DNA of 64,000 bases from Butyrivibrio hungatei DSM 14810 (GCF_900143205.1 NZ_FRDH01000003.1:558001-622000); one strand, 5' to 3'. Shown: positions 18,874 to 28,907, numbered from the stretch's first letter. The notes: a model not told the origin generated them from the sequence alone. Translations and numbers: made by a program.

Positions 18874-20898
18874 TCAGAGTTTTTCGAAAACTGGCATGTA
18901 CTCAATTGGAGCACTTACCTTCACAGTTCTTTCACCTGCAAATTCTTCACCAGTACTTGTCAATTTCCAATTTCCCTTTGGAAGATAAACTTCTCTCTCA
19001 AACTCGTTCAAATGAAGAATAGGAGCTACAAGGTATTTTTCACCAAACATGTACTGATCCTGAATATCCCAGCACTTCTCGTCCTCAGGGAACTCATAGA
19101 ACATTGTTCTGATAAGTGGTGAGCCATTTGTAGAAGCCTCGTTATAAAGAGATTTGATATATGGCTTTAACTCTTTTCTGATGTCATAGTACTTCTTCAT
19201 GATCTTGAAGTTGTCATCGCCATAACTCCACATTTCGTTGTCCTGGCCTGTATGAAGATATCCGCCGCCCCAATCTCTGTCATCAAGGGCTGGAATATTG
19301 TAAGGACCACGATCGCCATGAAGTCTGAATACAGCAGTATAAACAGCAAACTGATACCATCTGATAAGAAGCTGTCTAAAGTCTGGATCGTTTACATCGT
19401 CTGTCATAAATCCGCCGATATCTGTTGTCCACCATGGAATACCTGCAAGTCCCATATTAAGTCCGCACTGAAGCTGATCCTGAAGAGCCTCAAATGTACT
19501 TGGAACGTCTCCTGACCATACTACGTTGCCATATTTCTGGCTTCCTGCCCAGGCACATCTTAAAAGGTTCACAGGGTTTTTCTGTCCCTCTTTTACCATG
19601 TTATCGTAAAATACACGGCTATATTTCTGTGGGTAGAGGTTACTTACTTCAAGAGCTGAACCATCAATATATCTGAAGTTTTCAAAGTCATATACCCCAT
19701 AATCAGGCTCAGAGTTATCAAGCCAGAATCCATCGATTCCAAAGTCATAGTAGTTCTTTTTGCAAACTTCCCATACATATTTACTGGTCTCAGGATTGAA
19801 TACATCGATTTCTACGCAGTCGCCCTGATAATCGTAAGTCTGGAGCGCACCTCTCTCAGTTTTGATGAGAAGGCCTTTTTCAAGCATAGGATAGAAATTC
19901 TCACTCTTTCTGTCTACAGAAGGCCATACAGATACGATAACCTTGATACCCATGCTGTGGAGCTCATCTACCATAGCCTTTGGATCTGGCCAGTACTTCT
20001 TGTCGAATTTCCAGTCTCCCTGATATGTCCAGTGGAAGAAGTCGATTACGATCTGATCGATATGGATTCCGAGTTCTTTGTACTTACGCGCTATAGAAAG
20101 AACCTCATCCTGTGTTCTGTATCTTAATTTGCACTGCCAAAGTCCCATAAGTTCCTCTGGGAACTCACCTGCGTAGCCTGTTGCAGATGCATAGTTTGCT
20201 ACGATCTCCTTTGGAGTATCAGCTACTGTGATGTAGTAATCCATCTCTTTTGTTGAGTGCATATCCCAAAGTGTCATATTGTTACCAAAAGTAACCTGTC
20301 CAACACCAGGGTTATTCCATAACATACCATATCCAAGAGAAGATACAGCAAATGGTACTGAAATCTGTGAGTTTCTCTGAGCTAGTTCAAGAGTGCAGCC
20401 CTTAAGGTTCATATTCTGCTGCTGATACTGTCCCATACCAAAAAGCTTCTCACCAGGATTGCTGTCAAAACGCACCTTAAGCTTGTAATTGTCTGAGCCC
20501 TGAACTCCCTTCCACTCTCTATTAACGATTTTAAGGCATCTGCTCTCTCTAGAGATAGTTCCATCATAAGAGCGGAAATATTCTCTTAATATAAGCTTAT
20601 CCTTCTTATAAAAAGACATAACGCCTGCAAAATTCACTTCACAGGAAATATCACCATTAACAATCTTACCGTGAGTTCTGTCTACATCTGTTCCCTCACC
20701 AGTTCTGTAAGTAACGTCAAAGGTCTTAACCTCTGCGCTTGTTTCCTTCACTTTTTCTGTTAATGCCCAATCATTGCCTGTGAAATCCTTGAGCATAGTA
20801 GCTCTCACTCTAAGTGAATTCTCACCCCAAGCTTCAACCCTAAGTGTCTCACCCTGTCTCTTACAGATAAGGGCATTCTTTTCAGTAATAAACTCCAT
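18874..20898 (-). CDS. GH31 alpha-glucosidase or alpha-xylosidase, intracellular
   Basis: The 674-residue protein is a GH31 enzyme. It has the N-terminal beta-sandwich, then the barrel with the nucleophile Asp in FWLDNSEPD near residue 390 and the acid/base Asp in VVWSGDVPSTFEAL near 461, followed by FRLHGDRGPYNIP. No signal peptide is present, so it acts in the cytoplasm on imported oligosaccharides. ATG 20898 with GTGAGG is preferred over 20910. The neighbours (LacI, LplB/YtcP-type importer, GH94) suggest a plant oligosaccharide, possibly xyloglucan-derived; specificity cannot be fixed by reading. A terminator and a long palindrome separate it from the binding-protein gene. Confidence 0.9.
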   Translation of the reverse strand: MEFITEKNALICKRQGETLRVEAWGENSLRVRATMLKDFTGNDWALTEKVKETSAEVKTFDVTYRTGEGTDVDRTHGKIVNGDISCEVNFAGVMSFYKKDKLILREYFRSYDGTISRESRCLKIVNREWKGVQGSDNYKLKVRFDSNPGEKLFGMGQYQQQNMNLKGCTLELAQRNSQISVPFAVSSLGYGMLWNNPGVGQVTFGNNMTLWDMHSTKEMDYYITVADTPKEIVANYASATGYAGEFPEELMGLWQCKLRYRTQDEVLSIARKYKELGIHIDQIVIDFFHWTYQGDWKFDKKYWPDPKAMVDELHSMGIKVIVSVWPSVDRKSENFYPMLEKGLLIKTERGALQTYDYQGDCVEIDVFNPETSKYVWEVCKKNYYDFGIDGFWLDNSEPDYGVYDFENFRYIDGSALEVSNLYPQKYSRVFYDNMVKEGQKNPVNLLRCAWAGSQKYGNVVWSGDVPSTFEALQDQLQCGLNMGLAGIPWWTTDIGGFMTDDVNDPDFRQLLIRWYQFAVYTAVFRLHGDRGPYNIPALDDRDWGGGYLHTGQDNEMWSYGDDNFKIMKKYYDIRKELKPYIKSLYNEASTNGSPLIRTMFYEFPEDEKCWDIQDQYMFGEKYLVAPILHLNEFEREVYLPKGNWKLTSTGEEFAGERTVKVSAPIEYMPVFEKL

Positions 20899-21058
20899 AC
20901 AATACCTCACTGTCTTTCTCTTCTGTTAGAAAACTTATTTTTCCTTTTCCCTAAGTAATTTCCTTATAGTTCACATGTTTCTTAATTGTTTCACTTCACC
21001 ATCTTATCATTGATGGACTACACATACCACAGCTTATTTATGTTTTCTTCGCTGTAAT

Positions 21059-21198
21059 AATGTTGTATGCATAAATGCTTCTCGCAGTAGTGTTAAAAAA
21101 CGTCGGTACTTAGGTGCTGTTTTTTAGCACCTTAGTATCCGCTACGTTTTTTATCAAGCGAGAGCGTCTACAAGAGGAACATTTATGTATACAACATT
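21059..21198. repeat. 140-nt imperfect palindrome between binding-protein gene and GH31
   Basis: Outer arms AATGTTGTATGCATAAATG (21059-21077) and CATTTATGTATACAACATT (21180-21198) pair with one mismatch. Inside are CTCGC/GCGAG, AAAACGT/ACGTTTT and GGTACT/AGTATCC arms, and the tip is AGGTGCT-GTTTTT-AGCACCT (21112-21132). It fills most of the 385-bp gap between 20898 and 21284, which otherwise holds the terminator at 21223 and AT-rich sequence. Confidence 0.8.
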
Positions 21199-21222
21199 TC
21201 CCTTCAGTGAAGCCAACACTTT

Positions 21223-21256
21223 TAAAAAAGCCATGGCATCGTAGATGCCATGGCTC
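21223..21256 (-). terminator. Intrinsic terminator after the sugar-binding protein gene
   Basis: Perfect 11-bp stem GCCATGGCATC / GATGCCATGGC (21230-21254) with a 3-nt loop; on the minus strand it is followed by TTTTTTAAAA. It lies 28 nt past the binding-protein stop codon. Confidence 0.9.
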
Positions 21257-21283
21257 TTATTAACCCATTGTTAGGTGATCAAA

Positions 21284-22846
21284 TTACTTTGAAGCCTTCC
21301 AATCGTCGTACTGCTTCTGGAACTCAGCAAGTACATCCTGGTAACCAGCCTCGTCAAGAGCTGCCTGGTACTTCTCAAGTGTAGACTCAACGTCTGCAGG
21401 AGCAACACCACCGTTCTCAAGAGCAAATCCGTATGTATCAAATACACCAGCGCAAGCTGTGTACTGAGCCTCTACAGGAGACTTGTCAAATCTGAATCCA
21501 GCTGCTGATGATGTGTTAGCACCACCGTTGAACTCATTGTAAAGCTCTGCCTTGTTAGCTGGCTCGTTGTCAAGTGGAGTAACGATTGTAGCATTAGCTG
21601 ACTCCCACATTGAGTGGTTGTACTTGTCAGATGTCTGTGTTACCTGATGATTTGCATCGTATGTGAAGTCTTCACCTTCGATACCGAATGTGTACATATC
21701 AGCAAGTGTTGAATCTGTGTAAAGAAGACCAAGGAAGTCTACACAAGCCTTAGCCTGCTCAGGTGTTGAGTTAGCTGTTACACAGTAGCATGATCCAAGA
21801 GCTGATGTTGAGTGAGCCCATCTCTGTGTAGCTGGAACCATTGTTACATCCTGGCCATAACGAGCATCTGCTTCGTCATTAACTGGGATATCTGTCCACC
21901 ATGAAATAGCCCAATCCTGTGTCTGTGTTGTTGTATCTGTTGTAACCTTTGTGAAGTCATCCTCTGAGATGTATCCCTTGTCTGCCCAATCAGCGATGAG
22001 TTTGCAGAACTCAAGGTACTCAGGAGTCTGAATTGTATCAACAACTTCATCTTTTGCTCTATCTACAGCAAAGAAGTTTGTAGCTGAATCTGCTGTGAAG
22101 AAATCAAACTTATCAATGTACCATCTGTAGAACATAGCTGTCTTCTGTGTAAGGAATGGATACTTAAGGCCATCTGCCTTAGCGTCAGCGAGCATTGGCT
22201 CAAGGTCCTTAAGCTCTTTTACGCTGTTAATATCCCAGTTGTGCTTGTCTACAAGATCCTGACGGAACATGAAGTCATATCCCTCAACGTTGTCCTTGTA
22301 TACAGGTACGAAATAGATCTTTCCATCATACTTAGCTGCTTCCCACTGTCCTTCAGCCATTGAGCTGTAAAGAGGTGTTCCAGGAAGGAGGTCTGTAAGA
22401 TCATATACAGCGTTTGCTGGATAAAGATCGTTAGTACCGATTGTTCCTTCCCATGAAGCTGTCCAAAGAAGGTTGATCTCGTTGTTTGCAAGTGCAAGGT
22501 TTGCCTTATCTGTGTATTCACCAGATCCGATATCTGTAAGCTTGATCTTTACAGGGATCTTGTCTGCGATATACGCATTGATTGCATCCTGAACCTTCTG
22601 AACCTGAGCTGAATCAGGGTTTGCAAGGTTGAATGTGCATCTGTAAACGCTGATTTCTGTTACATCACCGCTTGCTGCAGGTGCTTCTGCTTCTGCTTCT
22701 GCATCTGAATTTGAATCAGCTGCTGGTGTCTCTGTAGCTGTTGAATCATTTGACTCTGTAGCTGCAGGAGCTGTGTTTCCGCATCCAGCAAGTAATGAAA
22801 GTGACATTGCTGATGCCATAAGTACTGAAATAACTTTCTTCTTCAT
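21284..22846 (-). CDS. ABC transporter sugar-binding lipoprotein (LplA type)
   Basis: The 520-residue protein has a lipoprotein signal peptide ending in LAGC near residue 20, a low-complexity Ser/Thr/Glu/Ala linker (about 25-60), and a solute-binding domain. The C-terminus (VEAQYTACAGVFDTYG and the following helices) matches the DUF3502 tail seen in LplA/YtcQ-type proteins. It would bind an oligosaccharide outside the membrane and pass it to the two permeases encoded upstream. AAGGAGG precedes ATG 22846; the longer frame to 22906 lacks that. No ATPase gene is in the cluster, so a shared MsmK-type ATPase is likely. Confidence 0.93.
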   Translation of the reverse strand: MKKKVISVLMASAMSLSLLAGCGNTAPAATESNDSTATETPAADSNSDAEAEAEAPAASGDVTEISVYRCTFNLANPDSAQVQKVQDAINAYIADKIPVKIKLTDIGSGEYTDKANLALANNEINLLWTASWEGTIGTNDLYPANAVYDLTDLLPGTPLYSSMAEGQWEAAKYDGKIYFVPVYKDNVEGYDFMFRQDLVDKHNWDINSVKELKDLEPMLADAKADGLKYPFLTQKTAMFYRWYIDKFDFFTADSATNFFAVDRAKDEVVDTIQTPEYLEFCKLIADWADKGYISEDDFTKVTTDTTTQTQDWAISWWTDIPVNDEADARYGQDVTMVPATQRWAHSTSALGSCYCVTANSTPEQAKACVDFLGLLYTDSTLADMYTFGIEGEDFTYDANHQVTQTSDKYNHSMWESANATIVTPLDNEPANKAELYNEFNGGANTSSAAGFRFDKSPVEAQYTACAGVFDTYGFALENGGVAPADVESTLEKYQAALDEAGYQDVLAEFQKQYDDWKASK

Positions 22847-22963
22847 ATTTTCCTCCTTTAATTTAAGAAAATAAATGTATGTGATCCCCCGTTGTTGGAG
22901 TTTCAACCAAAATAACCCGCCGCTTTGAACTTTTATACATATTTACAATTTAATAGCAAGGAT

Positions 22964-23027
22964 GTTCTGCTCTCGCTTCGCCTCAAATGGAATTCCTTTT
23001 TTAAAGGAAGTTCTGCTCTCGCTTCGC
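22964..23027. repeat. Direct repeat with hairpin in permease to binding-protein gap
   Basis: The 18-mer GTTCTGCTCTCGCTTCGC occurs at 22964-22981 and 23010-23027, flanking the hairpin TTCCTTTTTTAAAGGAA (22993-23009). A further stem CTCAGTT/AACTGAG overlaps the permease stop codon near 23079-23097. The gap of 235 bp between 22846 and 23082 is otherwise unremarkable. Confidence 0.7.
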
Positions 23028-23081
23028 TCGCCAGAATGAACTTCGCTTCTAAGCTCGAAAATACCTCGCTAAGAGCTCAGT

Positions 23082-24026
23082 TCAGCCTTTAACTGAGCCA
23101 ACTGTAAGACCCTTGATGAAGTACTTCTGGAAGAATGGATATACTACCATGATAGGTCCGATAACTACTAAAACAGTTGCCATTGTTGCAGAATACTGTG
23201 GAATAGTTCCACCCATAGCTGCTCTTGCTGATGCAGGAACGTTTGAGTTGTTGAGAAGGAACTCAATACTCTTCTGAATGTTGATAAGAAGTAACTGCAA
23301 AGGCTTCTTAGCATCAGAATCGATGTACAGAAGTGCATTCTGCCAATCGTTCCAATATGTTGTTGCCATCATGAATCCGACTGCTGCAAGTGATGGTTTC
23401 ATAAGAGGAAGAGTGATTCTGAAGAATGTGTAATACTCTCCTGCGCCATCGATCTTGGCTGCTTCCATAAGCTCTGCCGGAATACTGTTAGCAATGTAAG
23501 TTCTCAAAATGATTACGTTCATTGTTGTTACGCAAAGTGGAAGGATAAGGAGCCAGAGACTATCTTTCAAGTGATAGTAACTTGTGAAGATGATATATCC
23601 TGAAAGTGTTCCACCATTGAACAACATAGGAATAAGCAGATAGATTGATAAAAATTTTGAAAGCCAGAAATCTTTTCTACTTATTGAATATGCATACATA
23701 CTCATGAACAAAAGTCCAAGGAATGTACCAGCAACAGTTACGAAAATTGTAACTGCATATGATCTAGCAAGCTGCTGGCCATATCTAAGTACTGTTCCCA
23801 TACCTGCCAGTGACCAGTCCTTAGGCCAGAACTTAAATCCGTTCTGTACGATACTCTTTTCATCTGTAAAAGCAGCTACGAATGTAAGCTCTACAGGAAG
23901 AAAAGCAAATAATGTAAATGCTATAAGAATAATTGCAAGTATAACCTGTCCTACAGTTACCCTCTCTTGCCTGGAAGGCGCTATATCAAGTTTGTGATTT
24001 TCTTTCTTTACCGACATCTTTGCCAT
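23082..24026 (-). CDS. ABC sugar permease, YtcP/LplC (MalG-like) type
   Basis: The 314-residue protein has six membrane helices, starting at about residue 26 (VILAIILIAFTLFAFLPVE), and the binding-protein-dependent transport signature EAAKIDGAGEYYTFFRITLP near residue 192. The C-terminus FFQKYFIKGLTVGSVKG is typical of YtcP-type permeases. It pairs with the LplB-type permease encoded 28 nt upstream. A ribosome site AGAGG lies ahead of ATG 24026. Confidence 0.93.
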   Translation of the reverse strand: MAKMSVKKENHKLDIAPSRQERVTVGQVILAIILIAFTLFAFLPVELTFVAAFTDEKSIVQNGFKFWPKDWSLAGMGTVLRYGQQLARSYAVTIFVTVAGTFLGLLFMSMYAYSISRKDFWLSKFLSIYLLIPMLFNGGTLSGYIIFTSYYHLKDSLWLLILPLCVTTMNVIILRTYIANSIPAELMEAAKIDGAGEYYTFFRITLPLMKPSLAAVGFMMATTYWNDWQNALLYIDSDAKKPLQLLLINIQKSIEFLLNNSNVPASARAAMGGTIPQYSATMATVLVVIGPIMVVYPFFQKYFIKGLTVGSVKG

Positions 24027-24054
24027 TTGATTTTACCTCTCTTTTCTAGTCCAA

Positions 24055-24960
24055 TTAGAACAATGCGTTCTCTGGTGCAATCTTACGAACTGCTGTGTTA
24101 GCAAAAAGCATAAGCAAAAGTCCGACAATCGACTGGAAGAAAGAAGTTGCGGCAACGAATCCAAAGTTTGAATTCTTGAAGATCGCATTAAGTACATAAG
24201 AGTCGATAACCTGTGTTGTCTCATACAGGATTCCACTGTTACGTGTTACCTGATAGAAGAGACCTGTGTCTGAGTGCATTACTGATCCAACTGAAAGAAG
24301 AAGCATTACAGTGATCATTGGGATCAATGAAGGAATTGTAATGTTTGTGATCTTCTGCCATGAGTTAGCACCATCAATATCTGCTGCCTCATAAAGTTCT
24401 GAATCAATTCCTGCAAGTACTGACATATAAAGAACTGAACCATATCCAGTATCTTTCCAAATCTTAACTACAAGTAAGATGATCGGCCACAGGTTAACAG
24501 CTGAATAGAACTTTGTGCTGGAACCAAATGTATGATTGATGATACCTGTATCTGAACTGATAAATGCATATACAATGAACTGAACAGCTGCATAAGAAAT
24601 GAAGACTGGGATGATCATAAGTGTCTGCATTGTCTTAGCAAGTTTCTTGAATACAAGCTTATCGATCATGATCGCAAGTGTTACATTCAAGAATGTTCCT
24701 ACTATGGTAAATAAGAGATAGTAGAGAACGGTGTTCCTTGTTATCTGAATGAAAGTAGCCTTTGATGCTAAAAGGAACTTAAAGTTTTCAATACCGTTCC
24801 ATGGACTCTTCCAAATACCGTCTGCGTAATTGAAATTCTTGAAGGCCATTACAAGACCTGCCATTGGTACGTACATAATAAAGAACAAAATCAGAAATAC
24901 TGGCAGAGCCATTACTACGTGTGCTCTGTGTTTCCAAGTATTATGCAAAAAAGCTTTCAT
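24055..24960 (-). CDS. ABC sugar permease, LplB (MalF-like) type
   Basis: The 301-residue protein has six membrane helices beginning VVMALPVFLILFFIMYVPMA and the permease EAA loop ELYEAADIDGANSWQKITNI near residue 187. The C-terminal end RKIAPENALF is typical of LplB. It is the first transport gene of the operon, 20 nt after lacI, with GGGAGG ahead of ATG. It forms the channel together with the YtcP-type permease. Confidence 0.93.
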   Translation of the reverse strand: MKAFLHNTWKHRAHVVMALPVFLILFFIMYVPMAGLVMAFKNFNYADGIWKSPWNGIENFKFLLASKATFIQITRNTVLYYLLFTIVGTFLNVTLAIMIDKLVFKKLAKTMQTLMIIPVFISYAAVQFIVYAFISSDTGIINHTFGSSTKFYSAVNLWPIILLVVKIWKDTGYGSVLYMSVLAGIDSELYEAADIDGANSWQKITNITIPSLIPMITVMLLLSVGSVMHSDTGLFYQVTRNSGILYETTQVIDSYVLNAIFKNSNFGFVAATSFFQSIVGLLLMLFANTAVRKIAPENALF

Positions 24961-24980
24961 AATATTCCTCCCGGTCTTAC

Positions 24981-26003
24981 TTAATTTTTGTTTGCAATAT
25001 TCAGAATTGATTCGCCTTCATCAAGTTCCCCTTCAACTGTTATATGTTCTATAAGAGTTCCTTTAGGGTTATTGATCAGGTCTATCAGTTTGGTAGCCGC
25101 CAGGCTTCCTATCTCTTCGGTATCCTGTACCACAGTAGTAAGTCTAGGACTAATCCTTCGGCTTATGTCAATTCCGTCATATCCTGCTACAGATACGTCT
25201 TCCGGAATCCTGAGCCCTCTCTGTCTAATTGCATTCAACCCTCCAAAGGCTGCAAAGTCATCAGGATAAAGGATACAAGTTGGAGGATCTTTTAAATCAA
25301 GCAATTTGTTGGTCATGGCAAAAGCTGAATCAGTATCTCTATACGGGCTTGCCACTACATACTCATCAGGAATCGTCACTTTGAAATCCTGCAAGGTCTT
25401 ATAGAAACTTGATAATCTCCCCTGGGTTACCGCAGATTCCAAACCGTGAATGTAAGCAATCTTTCTATGACCTCTTTTATATATGTAGGAAACGAGTTCC
25501 CTCATACCGCTAACATTATCAGAAACAATTGAAATCCTGTTACTAAACATATAGTCAATTGTCACAACAGGAATATTGCTCTTGATAAGTTCCTCTACCT
25601 GTGGATCCGTAAAATCTACGCAGGCGATCATGACACCATCAAATCCTCTATAAATTGCGTGAGATAAATATGACATGTTGTTAGCTCTTGTCTTATCTCC
25701 ATTTATAAAAGTGATGTCGAAGCCACTTCTCTCAGCTCTTTTCTTGAAGCTATCAAGCACATGTGAAAAGTAGTCGTGAGTCAAGCCACTGTTCGCCTCA
25801 TCTACAAATAGGACGCCTATGTTATTAGTTTTATTTGTCTTAAGCGCCTGTGCAGCAGCATTAGGATGATATCCCAGCTTTTCAGCAACTTGTCTAACGT
25901 TTTCTTTGGTCTCTTTGCTTATATCGCTGTGATCATTAAGCGCCTTGGAAACCGTAGCTACTGAAACCCCGCAAGCCTTAGATATGTCCTTTAGTGAAAC
26001 CAT
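24981..26003 (-). CDS. LacI-family regulator of the GH94/GH31 locus
   Basis: The 340-residue protein starts at ATG 26003 (MVSLKDISKACGVSVATVSK), the usual LacI position; the longer frame begins with TTG at 26057 and has no ribosome site. The HTH is followed by the hinge YHPNAAAQALK and the sugar-binding domain (VAGYDGIDISRRISPRLTTV). It heads the importer operon and is divergent from the GH94 gene. Palindromes with central CG (TTAAACGTTTAA type) lie in the shared upstream region, so it probably represses both sides. Confidence 0.92.
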   Translation of the reverse strand: MVSLKDISKACGVSVATVSKALNDHSDISKETKENVRQVAEKLGYHPNAAAQALKTNKTNNIGVLFVDEANSGLTHDYFSHVLDSFKKRAERSGFDITFINGDKTRANNMSYLSHAIYRGFDGVMIACVDFTDPQVEELIKSNIPVVTIDYMFSNRISIVSDNVSGMRELVSYIYKRGHRKIAYIHGLESAVTQGRLSSFYKTLQDFKVTIPDEYVVASPYRDTDSAFAMTNKLLDLKDPPTCILYPDDFAAFGGLNAIRQRGLRIPEDVSVAGYDGIDISRRISPRLTTVVQDTEEIGSLAATKLIDLINNPKGTLIEHITVEGELDEGESILNIANKN

Positions 26004-26055
26004 TCTTTTTGTCTTACAACCTTTACTTAAATCACTTAATCGTTTTCGCACTTTC

Positions 26056-26084
26056 AATATACATCAATTTGACACCAAAATCAA
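26056..26084 (-). promoter_or_regulatory. Promoter of the lacI-importer operon
   Basis: Minus strand TTGATT (26079-26084), 17-bp spacer, TATATT (26056-26061). An operator-like AATCGTTTTCG (26038-26048) lies just downstream, consistent with autoregulation. Confidence 0.65.
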
Positions 26085-26196
26085 GTATAGCTGTTATTTT
26101 TTTGTGCATGTTTTATATTTTTGTTTGGTTTGAACAAATTACTTGTCGTTTTTTCATATATATTCCCAAATTTAGTCATTATTTATTAATATTTGA

Positions 26197-26252
26197 TTTA
26201 AACGTTTTCGATATGATTCAGCAAACATCAATGTTTTAAGGAAACGTTTATC
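26197..26252. promoter_or_regulatory. Two LacI-type operator-like sites
   Basis: TTAAACGTTTTCGA at 26198-26211 and GGAAACGTTTATC at 26240-26252 share the AAACGTTT core with the perfect operator at 26361. They sit mid-way in the 386-bp divergent region and could allow DNA looping. Confidence 0.55.
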
Positions 26253-26315
26253 AGGAAGATGGTTTTTCCGCATAGAATCGCGGTTTTTTAAGGGTTTATT
26301 TTTGAAATTTTTCTA

Positions 26316-26374
26316 TTGCGCAAAAGATTTATCCCATATATAATGTGTCTAGAAATTTATCTTAAACGTTTAAG
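26316..26374 (+). promoter_or_regulatory. Promoter and LacI operator of the GH94 gene
   Basis: TTGCGC (26316-26321), 17-bp spacer, TATAAT (26339-26344). The perfect 14-bp palindrome CTTAAACGTTTAAG (26361-26374) lies about 10 bp after the expected start of transcription, where a bound repressor would block it. Confidence 0.8.
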
Positions 26375-26389
26375 TATTAGGAGGTTTAT

Positions 26390-28834
26390 ATGAAGTACGG
26401 TTTTTTCGATGATAACGCCCGTGAATACGTGATCACCACTCCCAAGACTCCATTACCCTGGATCAACTATTTAGGTAATAAAGAGTTCTTTTCACTCATA
26501 TCTAATACATGTGGTGGTTACACATTCTATAAGGACGCCAAACTTCTCAGACTTACCAGATATCGTTACAACAATGTTCCTTATGACAACAATGGTAAGT
26601 ACTTTTACATCAAAGACCTGAATGAGAATGGTCTTGTTTGGAACCCGGGATGGCAGCCGGTCAAGACAACTCTTGACAGCTATGAGTGCCGTCATGGTCT
26701 TGGATACAGTAAGTTTTCATCTTCCAAGAGCAACGTTAAAGCAGATCTTTTAACCTTTGTTCCTATGAATGACAACTGCGAAGTATCTAAGCTTACTATT
26801 ACTAATAATAAGGATACAGTTGCTAAGCTTTCACTCTTCTCTTATGTAGAATGGTGTCTCTGGAATGCAGATGATGATATGAAGAACTTCCAGAGAAACT
26901 TAAGCACTGGTGAAGTTGAGATTGCAAACGGTGGTTCAGTTCTTTTCCATAAGACCGAGTACAGAGAGCGTAGAAATCACTATGCTGTATATGGTGTTAA
27001 CACAGAAGTTAACGGCTACGATACTAGCAGAGATGCATTCCTTGGTGCATATAACGGACCTGATTCTCCAGACGTTGTTGCAAACGGCAAGTGCACAAAC
27101 TCTGTAGCAAGCGGATGGTCACCAATTGCTTCACATCAGATTGATATCGAGCTTGCTCCATCAGAATCCAAGACTTTCATATTCACTCTTGGTTACATCG
27201 AGAACCCAGAGGATCAGAAGTGGGAATCTTACGGCGTGATCAACAAGAAACCAGCTTTTGCTATGCTTGATAAATATAAGACTGTTGAAGCTGTTGATGC
27301 AGCACTCAAGGAGCTTAACGATTACTGGTCAGAGCTTCTTAGTATCTACCACATCAAGTCTTCTAATGAAAAAGTAGACAGAATGGTAAATATCTGGAAC
27401 CAGTATCAGTGTATGGTTACATTCAACATGTCCAGATCTGCTTCATATTATGAGTCAGGTATTGGACGTGGAATGGGATTTAGAGATTCTTGTCAGGATC
27501 TTCTTGGATTTGTACACCTTATCCCAGATAGAGCAAGAGAAAGAATCATCGATATTGCTTCTACTCAGTTCCAGGATGGTAGCGCATATCACCAGTATCA
27601 GCCACTTACCAAGAAAGGTAACTCAGACATCGGTTCAGGTTTCAATGATGATCCACTTTGGCTCATTGCTGGTACTAGTGCTTACATCAGAGAGACTGGT
27701 GACATTTCAATCCTTAACGAGATGGTTCCTTTCGACAACGATATGAGCGTTGCTAAGACTCTTATGGGACACCTTAAATGCTCATTTGATTTCACAGCAA
27801 CTCACAAGGGGCCTCATGGTCTTCCACTTATCGGACGTGCTGACTGGAACGACTGTCTTAACCTTAACTGCTTCTCAGAGCATCCAGGTGAGTCATTCCA
27901 AACATTCGGTCCTTCAGAAGGTCCTGTAGCTGAATCAGTATTCATCGCTGGAATGTTTGTAAAATACGGTGAAGAGTATGCTCAGCTCTGCGAACTCCTT
28001 GGAGATGACGCTGAAGCTAAGCGTGCACGTGAGGAAGTTCAGAAGGTTTATGATGCAGCTATCACAGCTGGCTGGGATGGTGAATGGTTCGTAAGAGCTT
28101 ATGATGCTTATTCCAATAAAGTCGGTTCAAAAGAGTGTGAGGAAGGTCAGATCTACATCGAGCCTCAGGGCTTCTGCGTGCTTGCTGGTATCGGTGTTAA
28201 GGAAGGTCTTGCAGAAAAGGCTCTTAAGAGCGTTAAAGAGAGACTTGATACCAAGTACGGTGTAATGATCCTTCAGCCTGCTTATACAAAATATCACTTA
28301 GAGCTTGGTGAAGTTAGTTCATATCCACCAGGATACAAAGAGAATGCTGGTATTTTCTGCCACAACAACCCTTGGATTTCAATCGCTGAAACAGTTCTGG
28401 GACACGGTGACAGAGCATTCGATGTTTACAAAAAGACATGTCCTGCTTACATCGAAGACATCAGTGAGATTCACTGCACAGAGCCTTATGTATATTCACA
28501 GATGGTTGCTGGTAGAGATGCTAAATTCCATGGACAGGGTAAGAACAGCTGGCTCACAGGTACAGCTGCTTGGACTTTTGTAAACATCTCTCAGTACATC
28601 CTCGGTATCTATCCTACTCATAAGGGACTTTCAGTTGATCCATGTCTCCCTTCTGACTTTGGTGATTTTGAATTAACAAGGAAGTACCGTGGTGGTGTAT
28701 ACAACATTTCTGTTAAGCAGAATGGTTCTCAGAAGGGCGTTAAGAAGCTCATCGTCAATGGAAAAGAGCTTTCTGGTAACGTAATTCCTTATGAGGAAGG
28801 TGTAAAAGAGTATAACGTTGAAGTAATTATGTAA
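26390..28834 (+). CDS. Cellobiose phosphorylase-type GH94 enzyme
   Basis: GH94 phosphorylases split cellobiose or related beta-glucosides with phosphate to give glucose 1-phosphate and a free sugar, saving ATP. The 814-residue length equals that of known cellobiose phosphorylases. Motifs seen are [18 protein letters not shown] at the N-terminus, [10 protein letters not shown] near 364, [11 protein letters not shown], and the general-acid region [10 protein letters not shown] near 482-490. There is no signal peptide, so it is cytoplasmic and acts on imported sugar. AGGAGG lies 7 nt before ATG. Cellobiose is the most likely substrate; cellodextrin or another beta-glucoside is possible. Confidence 0.92.
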   Translation: MKYGFFDDNAREYVITTPKTPLPWINYLGNKEFFSLISNTCGGYTFYKDAKLLRLTRYRYNNVPYDNNGKYFYIKDLNENGLVWNPGWQPVKTTLDSYECRHGLGYSKFSSSKSNVKADLLTFVPMNDNCEVSKLTITNNKDTVAKLSLFSYVEWCLWNADDDMKNFQRNLSTGEVEIANGGSVLFHKTEYRERRNHYAVYGVNTEVNGYDTSRDAFLGAYNGPDSPDVVANGKCTNSVASGWSPIASHQIDIELAPSESKTFIFTLGYIENPEDQKWESYGVINKKPAFAMLDKYKTVEAVDAALKELNDYWSELLSIYHIKSSNEKVDRMVNIWNQYQCMVTFNMSRSASYYESGIGRGMGFRDSCQDLLGFVHLIPDRARERIIDIASTQFQDGSAYHQYQPLTKKGNSDIGSGFNDDPLWLIAGTSAYIRETGDISILNEMVPFDNDMSVAKTLMGHLKCSFDFTATHKGPHGLPLIGRADWNDCLNLNCFSEHPGESFQTFGPSEGPVAESVFIAGMFVKYGEEYAQLCELLGDDAEAKRAREEVQKVYDAAITAGWDGEWFVRAYDAYSNKVGSKECEEGQIYIEPQGFCVLAGIGVKEGLAEKALKSVKERLDTKYGVMILQPAYTKYHLELGEVSSYPPGYKENAGIFCHNNPWISIAETVLGHGDRAFDVYKKTCPAYIEDISEIHCTEPYVYSQMVAGRDAKFHGQGKNSWLTGTAAWTFVNISQYILGIYPTHKGLSVDPCLPSDFGDFELTRKYRGGVYNISVKQNGSQKGVKKLIVNGKELSGNVIPYEEGVKEYNVEVIM

Positions 28835-28872
28835 TTACATATTTATGTAAACGAAATAAACCAGTATAAAAT

Positions 28873-28907
28873 CCCCTGCAAACCGCATAAATTGTGGCTT
28901 GCAGGGG
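28873..28907 (+). terminator. Terminator hairpin after GH94
   Basis: Stem CCCCTGCAA / TTGCAGGGG with an inner CC/GG pair; it is followed by TTCTTG, a weak T-run. On the minus strand ATTTTAT follows, but no minus gene ends here. Confidence 0.65.
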
